From Propionicimonas sp. (lineage in GTDB: Bacteria > Actinomycetota > Actinomycetes > Propionibacteriales > Propionibacteriaceae): a stretch of DNA of 7,005 bases. Each line of letters starts with the position of its first letter. Position 1 is the stretch's first letter. The DNA lies in NCBI GenBank assembly GCA_031119515.1, contig JAVHXR010000089.1, positions 2,077 through 9,081 on the forward strand, read 5' to 3'. Of this stretch, positions 1-5,595 are shown in pieces. A model generated the notes under the pieces. It saw only the letters and a list, made by a program, of their open reading frames with translations, ran no database searches and was not told the origin of the DNA. Both the position numbers and the translations under genes were made by a program.

Positions 1-921
1 GCCCGGCATCGCCTGAGCCTGCCGTACGCGTCGCTTGCCGACCTGCGCTCCCGCTACTCCTTCGACGACCTGCAGAGCTTCCTCGACCTCTACTACGCGA
101 ACCTGGCGGTGCTGCGGACCGCCGACGACTTCGCCGAGCTCGCCCTGGCCTACCTCCGCCGCGCGGCCGCCGGCGGCGTCCGGCACGCCGAGGTCTTCTT
201 CGACCCGCAGGCGCACCTGGTGCGCGGCATCCCGCTGGCCGAGGTGGTCGACGGCCTCGTCGAGGGCTGCCGGGCCGGGGAGAGGGAGACCGGTACGACG
301 AGCGCGCTGATCGCCTGCTTCCTGCGTGATCGGGGCGGCGAGGAGGCGCTCGACGTCCTCGAGCAACTCCTCGCCCTGCAGGCGCCGATCATCGGCATCG
401 GGCTGGACTCGACAGAGCTCGGGAACCCCGCCTCGAAGTTCACCGCCGTCTTCGCCCGCGCCGGGGAGCTGGGGCTGCACCGGGTCGCGCACGCCGGGGA
501 GGAGGGCGGGCCGGAGTACGTCACCGACGTGCTCGACCTGCTCGGGGTGGAGCGGGTCGACCACGGCGTCCGGTCGGTCGAGGATCCCGCCCTGGTGCGG
601 CGGCTGGCCGCCGGGCGGACGCCGCTGACCGTCTGCCCGGTGTCGAACGTCCGGTTGAACGGGGTCGCCTCGCTGGCCGAGCACCCGCTGCCGCAGTTGC
701 TGGCCGCGGGTGTGGTCGCCACCGTCAACTCCGACGATCCCGCCTACTTCGGCGCCTACGTCGACGAGAACTATGCCGCCGTCGGCGCGCAGTTCTCGCT
801 CACCGACGCAGACCTCGCCCGGCTGGCGCACAACTCCGTCGAGGCGAGCTTCCTCCCGGCCGACCGGAAGACCGCGCTGGACCGTGAGATCGACGCGTGG
901 CTGCGCGACCGGAGCGCCTGA
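1..921 (+). CDS. Adenine deaminase (adenosine deaminase family), 5'-truncated by window edge
   Basis: The reading frame is open from base 1 and ends at TGA 919-921, giving 306 residues. The family is about 315-350 long, so roughly the first 20-40 residues, with the metal-binding HxH motif, lie outside the window. Visible metal and catalytic motifs, numbered from base 1, are HAGEEGGPEY at 164-173 (zinc His164, catalytic Glu167), VDHG at 186-189 (His188) and NSDDP at 243-247 (zinc Asp245). Known family chemistry is zinc-dependent hydrolytic deamination of adenine to hypoxanthine, or of adenosine to inosine, in cytosolic purine salvage. True adenosine deaminases usually carry I/V-G-H-G where this protein has VDHG. 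The D form, together with FFDPQ and the LDSTE stretch, matches the adenine deaminase branch characterised in Pseudomonas aeruginosa, as I recall it. The family call is firm; adenine over adenosine is an inference. A 98-bp gap separates it from the next gene, so co-transcription is uncertain. Confidence 0.9.
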   Translation, partial: ARHRLSLPYASLADLRSRYSFDDLQSFLDLYYANLAVLRTADDFAELALAYLRRAAAGGVRHAEVFFDPQAHLVRGIPLAEVVDGLVEGCRAGERETGTTSALIACFLRDRGGEEALDVLEQLLALQAPIIGIGLDSTELGNPASKFTAVFARAGELGLHRVAHAGEEGGPEYVTDVLDLLGVERVDHGVRSVEDPALVRRLAAGRTPLTVCPVSNVRLNGVASLAEHPLPQLLAAGVVATVNSDDPAYFGAYVDENYAAVGAQFSLTDADLARLAHNSVEASFLPADRKTALDREIDAWLRDRSA

Positions 922-963
922 GGCGGATGCTTGACGATCCCGGCGCCGCTGCGGTGTGCTGGA

Positions 964-976
964 CCGGCCACGCCGG
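964..976. other. Small GC hairpin after the deaminase gene
   Basis: CCGGC and GCCGG form a perfect 5-bp stem around a 3-base CAC loop, 43 bases after the deaminase stop. No T run follows, so it could be a weak terminator or a chance feature of GC-rich DNA. The rest of 922-1019 holds no recognisable gene and no clear promoter. Confidence 0.2.
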
Positions 977-1019
977 GGTTGACCGCCCGGTGGAACCGTC
1001 GACAGCGTGAGGCAGGGCG

Positions 1020-1580
1020 ATGACGCTTCTCTACCTGGTACGCCACGGGCAGACCGAGTGGTCGCAGAGCGGCCGGCACACGTCTGTCACCGACCTCGAC
1101 CTGACGCCGTCCGGTGTCGAACAGGCCGGAGCGCTCCGCGCCCACCTGGATCCCGCCGACTTCGGGCTCGTGCTGAGCAGCCCCAGGCTGCGGGCCAGGC
1201 GAACCGCGGAACTCGCCGGCTTCACCGACTACGAGGTGGATGACGACCTGGTGGAGTGGGACTACGGCGAGTTCGAAGGGCTGACCAGCGTCGAGATCCG
1301 GGAGCGCTGGCCGGGATGGCGGATCTGGTTCAACGGGTGCCCGTCGGGGGAGTCGGCCGACCAGGTGCGGGCCAGGCTGACCAGGGTGGTGGCACGGGTG
1401 CGCGGCTCCGGCGCGGAACGGGCGATCTGTTTCGGCCACGGCCACGCCTCCCGCGTCCTGGCGCTGTGCTGGCTGGACTTCCCGATCATCTTCGGCCAGA
1501 GCTTCCCCCTCGAGGTGGCCAGCGTGTCGGTGCTCGGCCGGGAGAAGGAGTCTCCGGCGATCCTGCGCTGGAACAGCTGA
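1020..1580 (+). CDS. Histidine phosphatase family protein (Rv3214 / SHB17-like)
   Basis: This 186-residue cytosolic protein of the histidine phosphatase (phosphoglycerate mutase-like) superfamily has no signal peptide. The phosphohistidine motif RHGQTEW is at residues 8-14, and the second catalytic His is in FGHGHASR near residue 140. Between them are SSPRLRARRTAEL and the acidic VEWDYGEFEG segment. The order TEWS..GRHT..TDL..LTP, DDDLVEWDYG and GCPSGES follows what I recall of mycobacterial Rv3214 (acid phosphatase once named gpm2) and yeast Shb17, a sedoheptulose-1,7-bisphosphatase. It does not resemble the longer, cofactor-dependent glycolytic mutase. The likely role is hydrolysis of a small phosphorylated metabolite, perhaps a sugar bisphosphate; the substrate is not proven. 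The ATG start is chosen because GAGGCAGGG sits 2 bases before it and RHG falls 8 residues in, as usual for the family. Confidence 0.9.
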   Translation: MTLLYLVRHGQTEWSQSGRHTSVTDLDLTPSGVEQAGALRAHLDPADFGLVLSSPRLRARRTAELAGFTDYEVDDDLVEWDYGEFEGLTSVEIRERWPGWRIWFNGCPSGESADQVRARLTRVVARVRGSGAERAICFGHGHASRVLALCWLDFPIIFGQSFPLEVASVSVLGREKESPAILRWNS

Positions 1581-1672
1581 GGCAGGGGTCCCCGGCCGCA
1601 GCGCGAGCGGTGTCTGATCGCGGCAGTCGGTTTCGTCGCAGGAGTGAAGGACCGGGGCGACCGCCGTCCCGG

Positions 1673-1682
1673 CAGAGGGGAG
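1673..1682 (+). promoter_or_regulatory. Ribosome binding site fixing the YCII gene start
   Basis: A purine-rich AGAGGGGAG stretch ends 8-9 bases before ATG 1691. It decides the start, because the same frame stays open back to 1256 inside the phosphatase gene. The rest of the 1581-1690 gap shows no gene and no convincing promoter boxes. Confidence 0.6.
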
Positions 1683-1690
1683 ATGGCGCC

Positions 1691-2008
1691 ATGCAGTACC
1701 TGGTTTCGGTGATAGCCGACTCGACCGACCTGGCCACCGAGGCCGAGATGGCGGCGATCGACGCCTTCAACGAACGGCTCCGGGCGGGCGGGCACTGGGT
1801 CTTCGCCGGCGGTCTGGGCGGCCCTGCCACCGTGATCGACAACCGCGAGGGTGCCGGCCTGGTCACCGACGGCCCGTTCACCGAGTCGAAGGAGTTCGTC
1901 GCCGGCTTCTGGATCATCGAGGCGCCCGGCCACGACGCCGCGCAGGCGCTGGCCACCGAGGGGTCGCTGCACTGCAACCGCAAGGTGGAGCTTCGTCCGT
2001 TCCTGTGA
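1691..2008 (+). CDS. YCII-related (DGPF domain) protein
   Basis: This 105-residue protein begins MQYLVSVI and carries TDGPFTESKEFVAGFWIIEA at residues 59-78, the signature of the YCII/DGPF family (dimeric alpha-beta barrel, ferredoxin-like fold). Length and layout are typical of single-domain members. The biochemical role of these small cytosolic proteins is mostly unknown. In actinobacteria many sit beside an ECF sigma factor gene and are suspected to help its signalling, but no sigma factor gene is visible here on either side. The start is set by the AGGGGAG site before ATG 1691; an in-frame extension back to 1256 only overlaps the phosphatase gene in another frame. The gene ends 13 bp before the oppositely oriented alkD-like gene. 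Domain assignment is confident; function is not assigned. Confidence 0.88.
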   Translation: MQYLVSVIADSTDLATEAEMAAIDAFNERLRAGGHWVFAGGLGGPATVIDNREGAGLVTDGPFTESKEFVAGFWIIEAPGHDAAQALATEGSLHCNRKVELRPFL

Positions 2009-2015
2009 ACCGCCT

Positions 2016-2033
2016 GCCGGCTCAGCGGCCGGC
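2016..2033. terminator. Possible bidirectional hairpin between convergent genes
   Basis: GCCGGC at 2016-2021 and GCCGGC at 2028-2033 can pair across a 6-base loop. The structure starts 8 bases after the YCII stop and overlaps the stop codon of the minus-strand alkD-like gene. A short GC stem without a T tract could act as a weak shared terminator, as often proposed in actinobacteria. GCCGGC is common in GC-rich DNA, so chance is a real alternative. Confidence 0.35.
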
Positions 2034-2738
2034 GAGGATCCCGTCCCGCTGTTGAGGGCTGAGGTATCTGGTCGCCTCGCGGATGGTGAGCCCCGACGCC
2101 CGGCTGGCGCGTGGCAGCAGCCAGTCGTGGACCAGGTCGGGGCGAAGCTTCCCGGTGTCCCGCAGCACCCAACCGATCGCCTTGCGGATGAAGAACTCCT
2201 TCTCCTCCAGCATCGGGTCGGCATAGCGGCCGAACTGCTCGAAGTCACCCCGTCCCTGGCGCAGCGGGAGCAGCAGGGCGAGCAGCGCCGACCGCCGGAT
2301 CCAGAAGTCGCCGTCGGTGGCCCAGCGGTCGAGGACGGCGTCAAGTGACGGCTCCCGCTCGACCAACGGGCCGACCACGCTCGCGGCCAGGTTGTCGACC
2401 AGCGCCCAGGTGCGGGACTCCCGCAGCAGCCGCTCGAGCAGGCCGATGTCGGCGGCCTCGAGCAGGCCGACCTGTTGCTCGAGCAGTTCGGCGGCCGCCG
2501 CCCGGCGTTCGTGGACCGGTTCACGCCAGAGCTGCCCGGCCGCCGCGACCACCTCGTCGTGGCTGAGTCCTCGCCGCCAGGTGTGCTCCTTGACCACCCG
2601 CCGGGTGGCCGGCACCGACGTGCCGTAGTGGTCGAGGTCGCTCTTGAGGTAGGCCTTCTCGCCCGCGGCGCGTTCGGGTACCGCCTCCGCCCGGAGTCCG
2701 GCATCGATCGCGTCCACCAGCCCGGAAACGTCCACCAT
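2022..2738 (-). CDS. DNA alkylation repair protein, AlkD-like DNA glycosylase
   Basis: This 238-residue protein is of the AlkD family: all-helical, HEAT-like repeats that wrap DNA and excise alkylated bases such as 7-methylguanine and 3-methyladenine, starting base excision repair. AlkD catalysis in Bacillus cereus uses a Trp, an Asp four residues later, and a downstream Arg. Here WALVD gives Trp111 and Asp115, and FWIRR gives Arg149 at the matching place, so the active site looks intact. The C-terminal block EKEFFIRKAIGWVLR (residues 179-193) followed by TIREATRYL is the most conserved part of the family. ATG 2738 is preceded by AGGA about 7 bases upstream. It lies 67 bp downstream of the TSUP gene on the same strand, so read-through is possible, but a hairpin lies between them. 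Length is normal for the family. Confidence 0.93.
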   Translation of the reverse strand: MVDVSGLVDAIDAGLRAEAVPERAAGEKAYLKSDLDHYGTSVPATRRVVKEHTWRRGLSHDEVVAAAGQLWREPVHERRAAAAELLEQQVGLLEAADIGLLERLLRESRTWALVDNLAASVVGPLVEREPSLDAVLDRWATDGDFWIRRSALLALLLPLRQGRGDFEQFGRYADPMLEEKEFFIRKAIGWVLRDTGKLRPDLVHDWLLPRASRASGLTIREATRYLSPQQRDGILAGR

Positions 2739-2753
2739 GGCTCGATCCTGACA

Positions 2754-2776
2754 CAGCCACTACCGCCGCGTGGCTG
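2754..2776. other. 7-bp inverted repeat between TSUP and alkD-like genes
   Basis: CAGCCAC (2754-2760) and GTGGCTG (2770-2776) are perfect inverted repeats around a 9-base loop, placed 16 bases upstream of the alkD-like ATG and 30 bases past the TSUP stop, both on the minus strand. It could be a terminator for TSUP or an operator for the repair gene. There is no T tract, so neither role is established. Confidence 0.35.
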
Positions 2777-2805
2777 CCTGCCCACGACAGGTCCGCGGCC
2801 CCGGT

Positions 2806-3585
2806 TCAGGCGCCGGAGGCGATGTCCCAGCCGATCTTGAGCGCGAACGCGGCCACCACCGCGATGAAGACCGCCCTGATGAAGCGTGCGCCCCTGGCGA
2901 CCGCCACCCGGGCACCGACGTAGCCGCCGGCCAGGTTCGCGATCGCGATCGCGATCCCGGCCTTCCACATCACCGCGCCCTGCGGGATGAAGATCAGCAG
3001 TGCGGCGAGGTTCGTGGCGAAGTTGGCGATCTTCGCCTTCGCGCTTGCCTCGAGGAAGGCATACCCGAGCCAGCTCACCAGGGCGAAGACCAGGAAGGAC
3101 CCGGTGCCGGGGCCGAGCGCGCCGTCGTAGAAGCCGATGCCGAGCCCGATCGCGCACGCCGCCAGGTAGTGACGCAGGCCGGTCATCCGCAGGTGCTCGA
3201 CCTGCCCGAGATCCGGCTTCAGCACGATGTAGGCACCGACGACGACCAACGCGACCAGCACGATCGGGTTGAACGCCGACCGCGGGATGCTGAACGCCAC
3301 CGTTGCGCCGAGGGCGGACCCGACGAAGGCGGCCCCGGCCATCGGGAGGGCGGTGCGCAGGTCGGGTTTCACGCGGCGGTAGTAGGTGACGCTCGACATC
3401 GACGTGCCCGCGATCGACCCGAGCTTGTTGGTCGCGAGCAGCTGGACGGGGGTCGCCGTCGGGAAGGCCACCATCAGCGCGGGCAGCTGGATCAGCCCGC
3501 CACCACCCACGACGGCGTCGACCGTTCCGGCCAGGAACGCGGAGACCACGAGCAGGAGCAACGCTTCTGGTCCGAGCTCTGGCAC
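2806..3585 (-). CDS. TauE/SafE (TSUP) family membrane transporter
   Basis: This 259-residue, highly hydrophobic inner-membrane protein has about eight predicted helices, typical of the TSUP family (TauE/SafE/YfcA). Relatives are linked to movement of sulfite, sulfoacetate or other organosulfur anions; the substrate here cannot be read from sequence. Each half carries a family motif. GTVDAVVGGGGLIQLPAL (residues 20-37) is followed by TNKLGSIAGTS, and in the second half GFYDGALGPGTGSFLVFAL (151-169) is followed by KIANFATNLAAL. This shows the ancestral internal duplication. The start is GTG at 3585. No good Shine-Dalgarno site precedes it, but TAGGCT lies only 6 bases upstream, which suggests leaderless translation. 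It is divergent from the unknown gene at 3746. A triple GCGATC repeat lies within the coding sequence at 2939-2956. Confidence 0.93.
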   Translation of the reverse strand: MPELGPEALLLLVVSAFLAGTVDAVVGGGGLIQLPALMVAFPTATPVQLLATNKLGSIAGTSMSSVTYYRRVKPDLRTALPMAGAAFVGSALGATVAFSIPRSAFNPIVLVALVVVGAYIVLKPDLGQVEHLRMTGLRHYLAACAIGLGIGFYDGALGPGTGSFLVFALVSWLGYAFLEASAKAKIANFATNLAALLIFIPQGAVMWKAGIAIAIANLAGGYVGARVAVARGARFIRAVFIAVVAAFALKIGWDIASGA

Positions 3586-3591
3586 CCCGAA

Positions 3592-3597
3592 AGCCTA
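3592..3597 (-). promoter_or_regulatory. Predicted -10 box (TAGGCT) of a leaderless TSUP transcript
   Basis: On the minus strand the sequence reads TAGGCT, then TTCGGG, then the GTG start. With only 6 bases between the -10-like hexamer and the start codon, transcription would begin at or next to the GTG. No TTGACA-like -35 box is evident at 17-18 bp spacing. The MFS gene start has the same TAGGCTTTC arrangement. Confidence 0.55.
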
Positions 3598-3671
3598 ACC
3601 GGGCCGGGCGTGGCGCCGATGGCCTGCCCGGCCACCGGCGCATCATGGACAACACCCGAAACCGACACTCA

Positions 3672-3690
3672 ACCCGCGCGTAACGCGGGT
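3672..3690. promoter_or_regulatory. Perfect inverted repeat (operator- or hairpin-like) in divergent intergenic region
   Basis: ACCCGCG (3672-3678) and CGCGGGT (3684-3690) are exact reverse complements around CGTAA. The element lies in the 160-bp region between the divergent TSUP and unknown genes, 56 bases before ATG 3746. A CAGGCT hexamer at 3706-3711 could be the -10 box of the plus-strand gene, which would put the repeat over or just above its -35 region, a usual place for a repressor or activator site. No regulator gene is adjacent. Confidence 0.45.
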
Positions 3691-3745
3691 GTGACGTCCA
3701 CCCGGCAGGCTGGAGGCAGCCGCTCGGACGGCCTGAGGAGGGGTC

Positions 3746-4279
3746 ATGGAGCACAACTGGGGTCCGAGGATCGAGGTCACTCCGATGCGCGCCGGCGGCA
3801 GCCTGTGCGGGTTCCTGCTGGTGGGCAGGTGGCCGCAGGACACCGTCGAGTGGACGCAGTTCCTGCTGCTCGCCGTCCGGGTCGCGGCGGTGCCCGGCAT
3901 GCTGCCCGGCGGCAGCACCGTGTTCCGGGTGATCGAGGACCTCCCGGACCCGTCACCCGAGCACGCGGTCGGTCTTGTGATGGCCGAGGGCCCGCTGTTC
4001 GGGGCGAAAGCGGTGGTCCCCGGGCAGTTCAGCCCGCCGCTGCCGCCAGCCCTTGCGGTCCTGCACCCGCCGGCCCAGACGCTGGCGTCCGTCCCCGAGT
4101 ACGAGACCGCGTCCGGCTGCCTGTTCCTGCCCGGGCTGCCGCACCTGGGGCTGGACCACCGGGCGGCCTGGATCGAGGCGGACGCCGAGGGTACCGTCAC
4201 GCGGCTGTCCAGCCGGGTGGGAGTGGACCCGATGTCGGACGCGGACACCGCCGCGCTGTCCGCCCTGCTGGCCGCGTGA
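3746..4279 (+). CDS. Hypothetical protein, 177 residues
   Basis: I do not recognise this family. The start is well supported: AGGAGGGG at 3736-3743 precedes ATG 3746, and codons use G or C in the third position like the neighbours. The protein has no signal peptide. Its one strongly hydrophobic run (FLLLAVRVAAVPGML, residues 39-53) is short and contains Arg, so a soluble cytosolic protein is more likely than a membrane one. The middle is proline-rich (PGQFSPPLPPALAVLHPPAQ, 92-111), followed by a stretch with YETASGCLFLPGLPHLGLDH (118-137). The C-terminus, PMSDADTAALSALLAA, looks like a short amphipathic helix. Three Cys-poor halves and no known catalytic motif are visible. It ends 35 bp before the MFS gene on the same strand, but that gene seems to have its own promoter. 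No function is assigned. Confidence 0.8.
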   Translation: MEHNWGPRIEVTPMRAGGSLCGFLLVGRWPQDTVEWTQFLLLAVRVAAVPGMLPGGSTVFRVIEDLPDPSPEHAVGLVMAEGPLFGAKAVVPGQFSPPLPPALAVLHPPAQTLASVPEYETASGCLFLPGLPHLGLDHRAAWIEADAEGTVTRLSSRVGVDPMSDADTAALSALLAA

Positions 4280-4300
4280 CCTGACCGGCGGGTGGCCGCG

Positions 4301-4306
4301 TAGGCT
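4301..4306 (+). promoter_or_regulatory. Predicted -10 box (TAGGCT) of a leaderless MFS transcript
   Basis: TAGGCT ends 8 bases before the GTG start at 4315, with the spacer TTCTCGCC. There is no purine-rich ribosome site in between, so a transcript starting at about 4313-4315 would be leaderless. A GTGACC at 4276-4281 is a weak -35 candidate, 19 bp away and overlapping the end of the preceding gene. Confidence 0.55.
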
Positions 4307-4314
4307 TTCTCGCC

Positions 4315-5595
4315 GTGCCAGGACTGAGGAGGCTGTTCGCCGACACCACTCCGCTGCGCACTCCCGCCTTCCGCCGGCTGTGGACGGCCAACATCGTCAC
4401 CGTCATCGGCGCCCAGCTCACCGTGGTGGCGGTACCCGCACAGCTGTACGCGATGACCGGCTCCTCGGCCTATGTCGGGCTCGCCGGCCTGTTCGGGCTC
4501 GTCCCGCTGATCGTCTTCGGCTTGTGGGGTGGAGCCCTGGCCGACCACTTCGACCGGCGGGTGCTGCTGCTGGTGACGACCTCGGGGCTCATCCTCACCA
4601 GCGCAGCGTTCTGGGCCCAGGCCGCCGCGGGGATCGGGAACGTCTGGCTGCTGCTCGGGCTGTTCTCGCTGCAGCAGGCGTTCTTCGCCGTGAACCAGCC
4701 GACCCGGACGGCCGTCCTGCCCCGGCTGCTGCCGGCCGGCCAGCTGCCGGCGGCCAGTGCCCTGAACATGACGGTGATGACCGCGGGGGCGATCGCCGGC
4801 CCCCTGGTCGGAGGCATGCTGATCCCGCTGATCGGGATCTCCTGGCTGTACCTGGTGGACACCCTGACGCTCTGCGCGACCCTGGCCGCGGTGGTCCGGC
4901 TGCCGGCCATGCCCGTCACCGGCCGGACCGGCTCCCCGGGCCTGCGGTCCATCGTCGAGGGCGTCCGCTACCTCAGGCTGCACGTCGTGGTGCTGGTCGG
5001 GCTGGGACTCGACCTGGTCGCCATGGTGTTCGGGATGCCGCGCGCGCTGTTCCCCGAGATCGCCCACACCAGCTTCGGCGAGCCGCCCGAGGGCGGACTG
5101 GTGTACGCCCTGCTGTTCGCCGGAATCCCGCTCGGGGCGATGCTCGGCGGCATCCTGTCCGGCTGGTACTCCCGGGTACGCCACCAGGGCAGGGCGGTGA
5201 TCGCCGCCGTCCTGGTGTGGGGGAGTGCGATCACAGGGTTCGGAGTCGCCAGCTGGCTCGCGCCGGCCTGGCGGGTGCCGATGCTTGTCGTGGCGATCAC
5301 CATGCTGGCCATCGGCGGCGCCGCAGACATCGCCTCGGCGGCGTTCCGCCAGTCGATGCTGCTCGCGGCCGTGGACGACACCGTACGCGGCCGCGTGCAG
5401 GGGGCGTTCCTGGTGGTCGTCGTGGGCGGTCCGAGGATCGCCGACGTCGCCCACGGCCTGGCCGCGGAGTGGCTGGGGGCTCCGCTCACGGCAGCGCTCG
5501 GCGGCATCCTGGTGGTCGTCGTCACCGTGGTGATCGCCGCGCGGGTGCCGTCGTTCCGGGCCTACACCCCTGCGCTCACGCCAGCGCTGACCTGA
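4315..5595 (+). CDS. MFS transporter, EntS-like exporter family
   Basis: This 426-residue integral membrane protein has about 12 predicted helices. After a short cytosolic N-terminus come RTPAFRRLWTANIV (residues 15-28) and AVPAQLYAMTGSSAYVGLAG. The MFS loop 2-3 motif GGALADHFDRR is at 72-82, and AGIPLGAMLGGILSG at 269-283 belongs to the second half. These blocks, with LRSIVEGVRYL at the central loop and MPRALFPEIA at 241-250, resemble EntS, the proton-driven enterobactin exporter. Many actinobacterial relatives are generic drug or siderophore efflux proteins, so the substrate is unknown. No siderophore synthesis gene is nearby. The GTG start lacks a ribosome site but has a -10-like box 8 bases upstream. 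The C-terminus ends in a TPALTPALT repeat, and the last 20 bases overlap the opposite YqeY gene. Confidence 0.93.
   Translation: MPGLRRLFADTTPLRTPAFRRLWTANIVTVIGAQLTVVAVPAQLYAMTGSSAYVGLAGLFGLVPLIVFGLWGGALADHFDRRVLLLVTTSGLILTSAAFWAQAAAGIGNVWLLLGLFSLQQAFFAVNQPTRTAVLPRLLPAGQLPAASALNMTVMTAGAIAGPLVGGMLIPLIGISWLYLVDTLTLCATLAAVVRLPAMPVTGRTGSPGLRSIVEGVRYLRLHVVVLVGLGLDLVAMVFGMPRALFPEIAHTSFGEPPEGGLVYALLFAGIPLGAMLGGILSGWYSRVRHQGRAVIAAVLVWGSAITGFGVASWLAPAWRVPMLVVAITMLAIGGAADIASAAFRQSMLLAAVDDTVRGRVQGAFLVVVVGGPRIADVAHGLAAEWLGAPLTAALGGILVVVVTVVIAARVPSFRAYTPALTPALT

Noticed and set aside
1008..1587. TGAGGCAGGG direct repeats flanking the phosphatase gene (1008-1017 and 1578-1587)
   Set aside because: Ten-base repeats are expected by chance many times in 7 kb of skewed sequence. 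One copy is part of a ribosome site and the other spans a stop codon; there is no sign of a mobile cassette.
1256..1690. N-terminal extension of the YCII protein by 145 residues
   Set aside because: The family is about 100 residues, a ribosome site precedes ATG 1691, and the extension only re-reads the phosphatase gene in another frame.
1262..3754. Very long minus-strand open frame (830 codons) across several genes
   Set aside because: It runs out of frame through the alkD-like and TSUP genes and antisense to the phosphatase and YCII genes. Its translation is Arg/Gly/Pro-rich with no domain. Stop codons are rare in off-frames of very GC-rich DNA.
3643..5454. Long minus-strand open frame (603 codons) opposite the unknown and MFS genes
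   Set aside because: Composition is low-complexity (His, Gln, Gly, Arg) and it lies opposite two well-supported genes; it is a GC-driven shadow.
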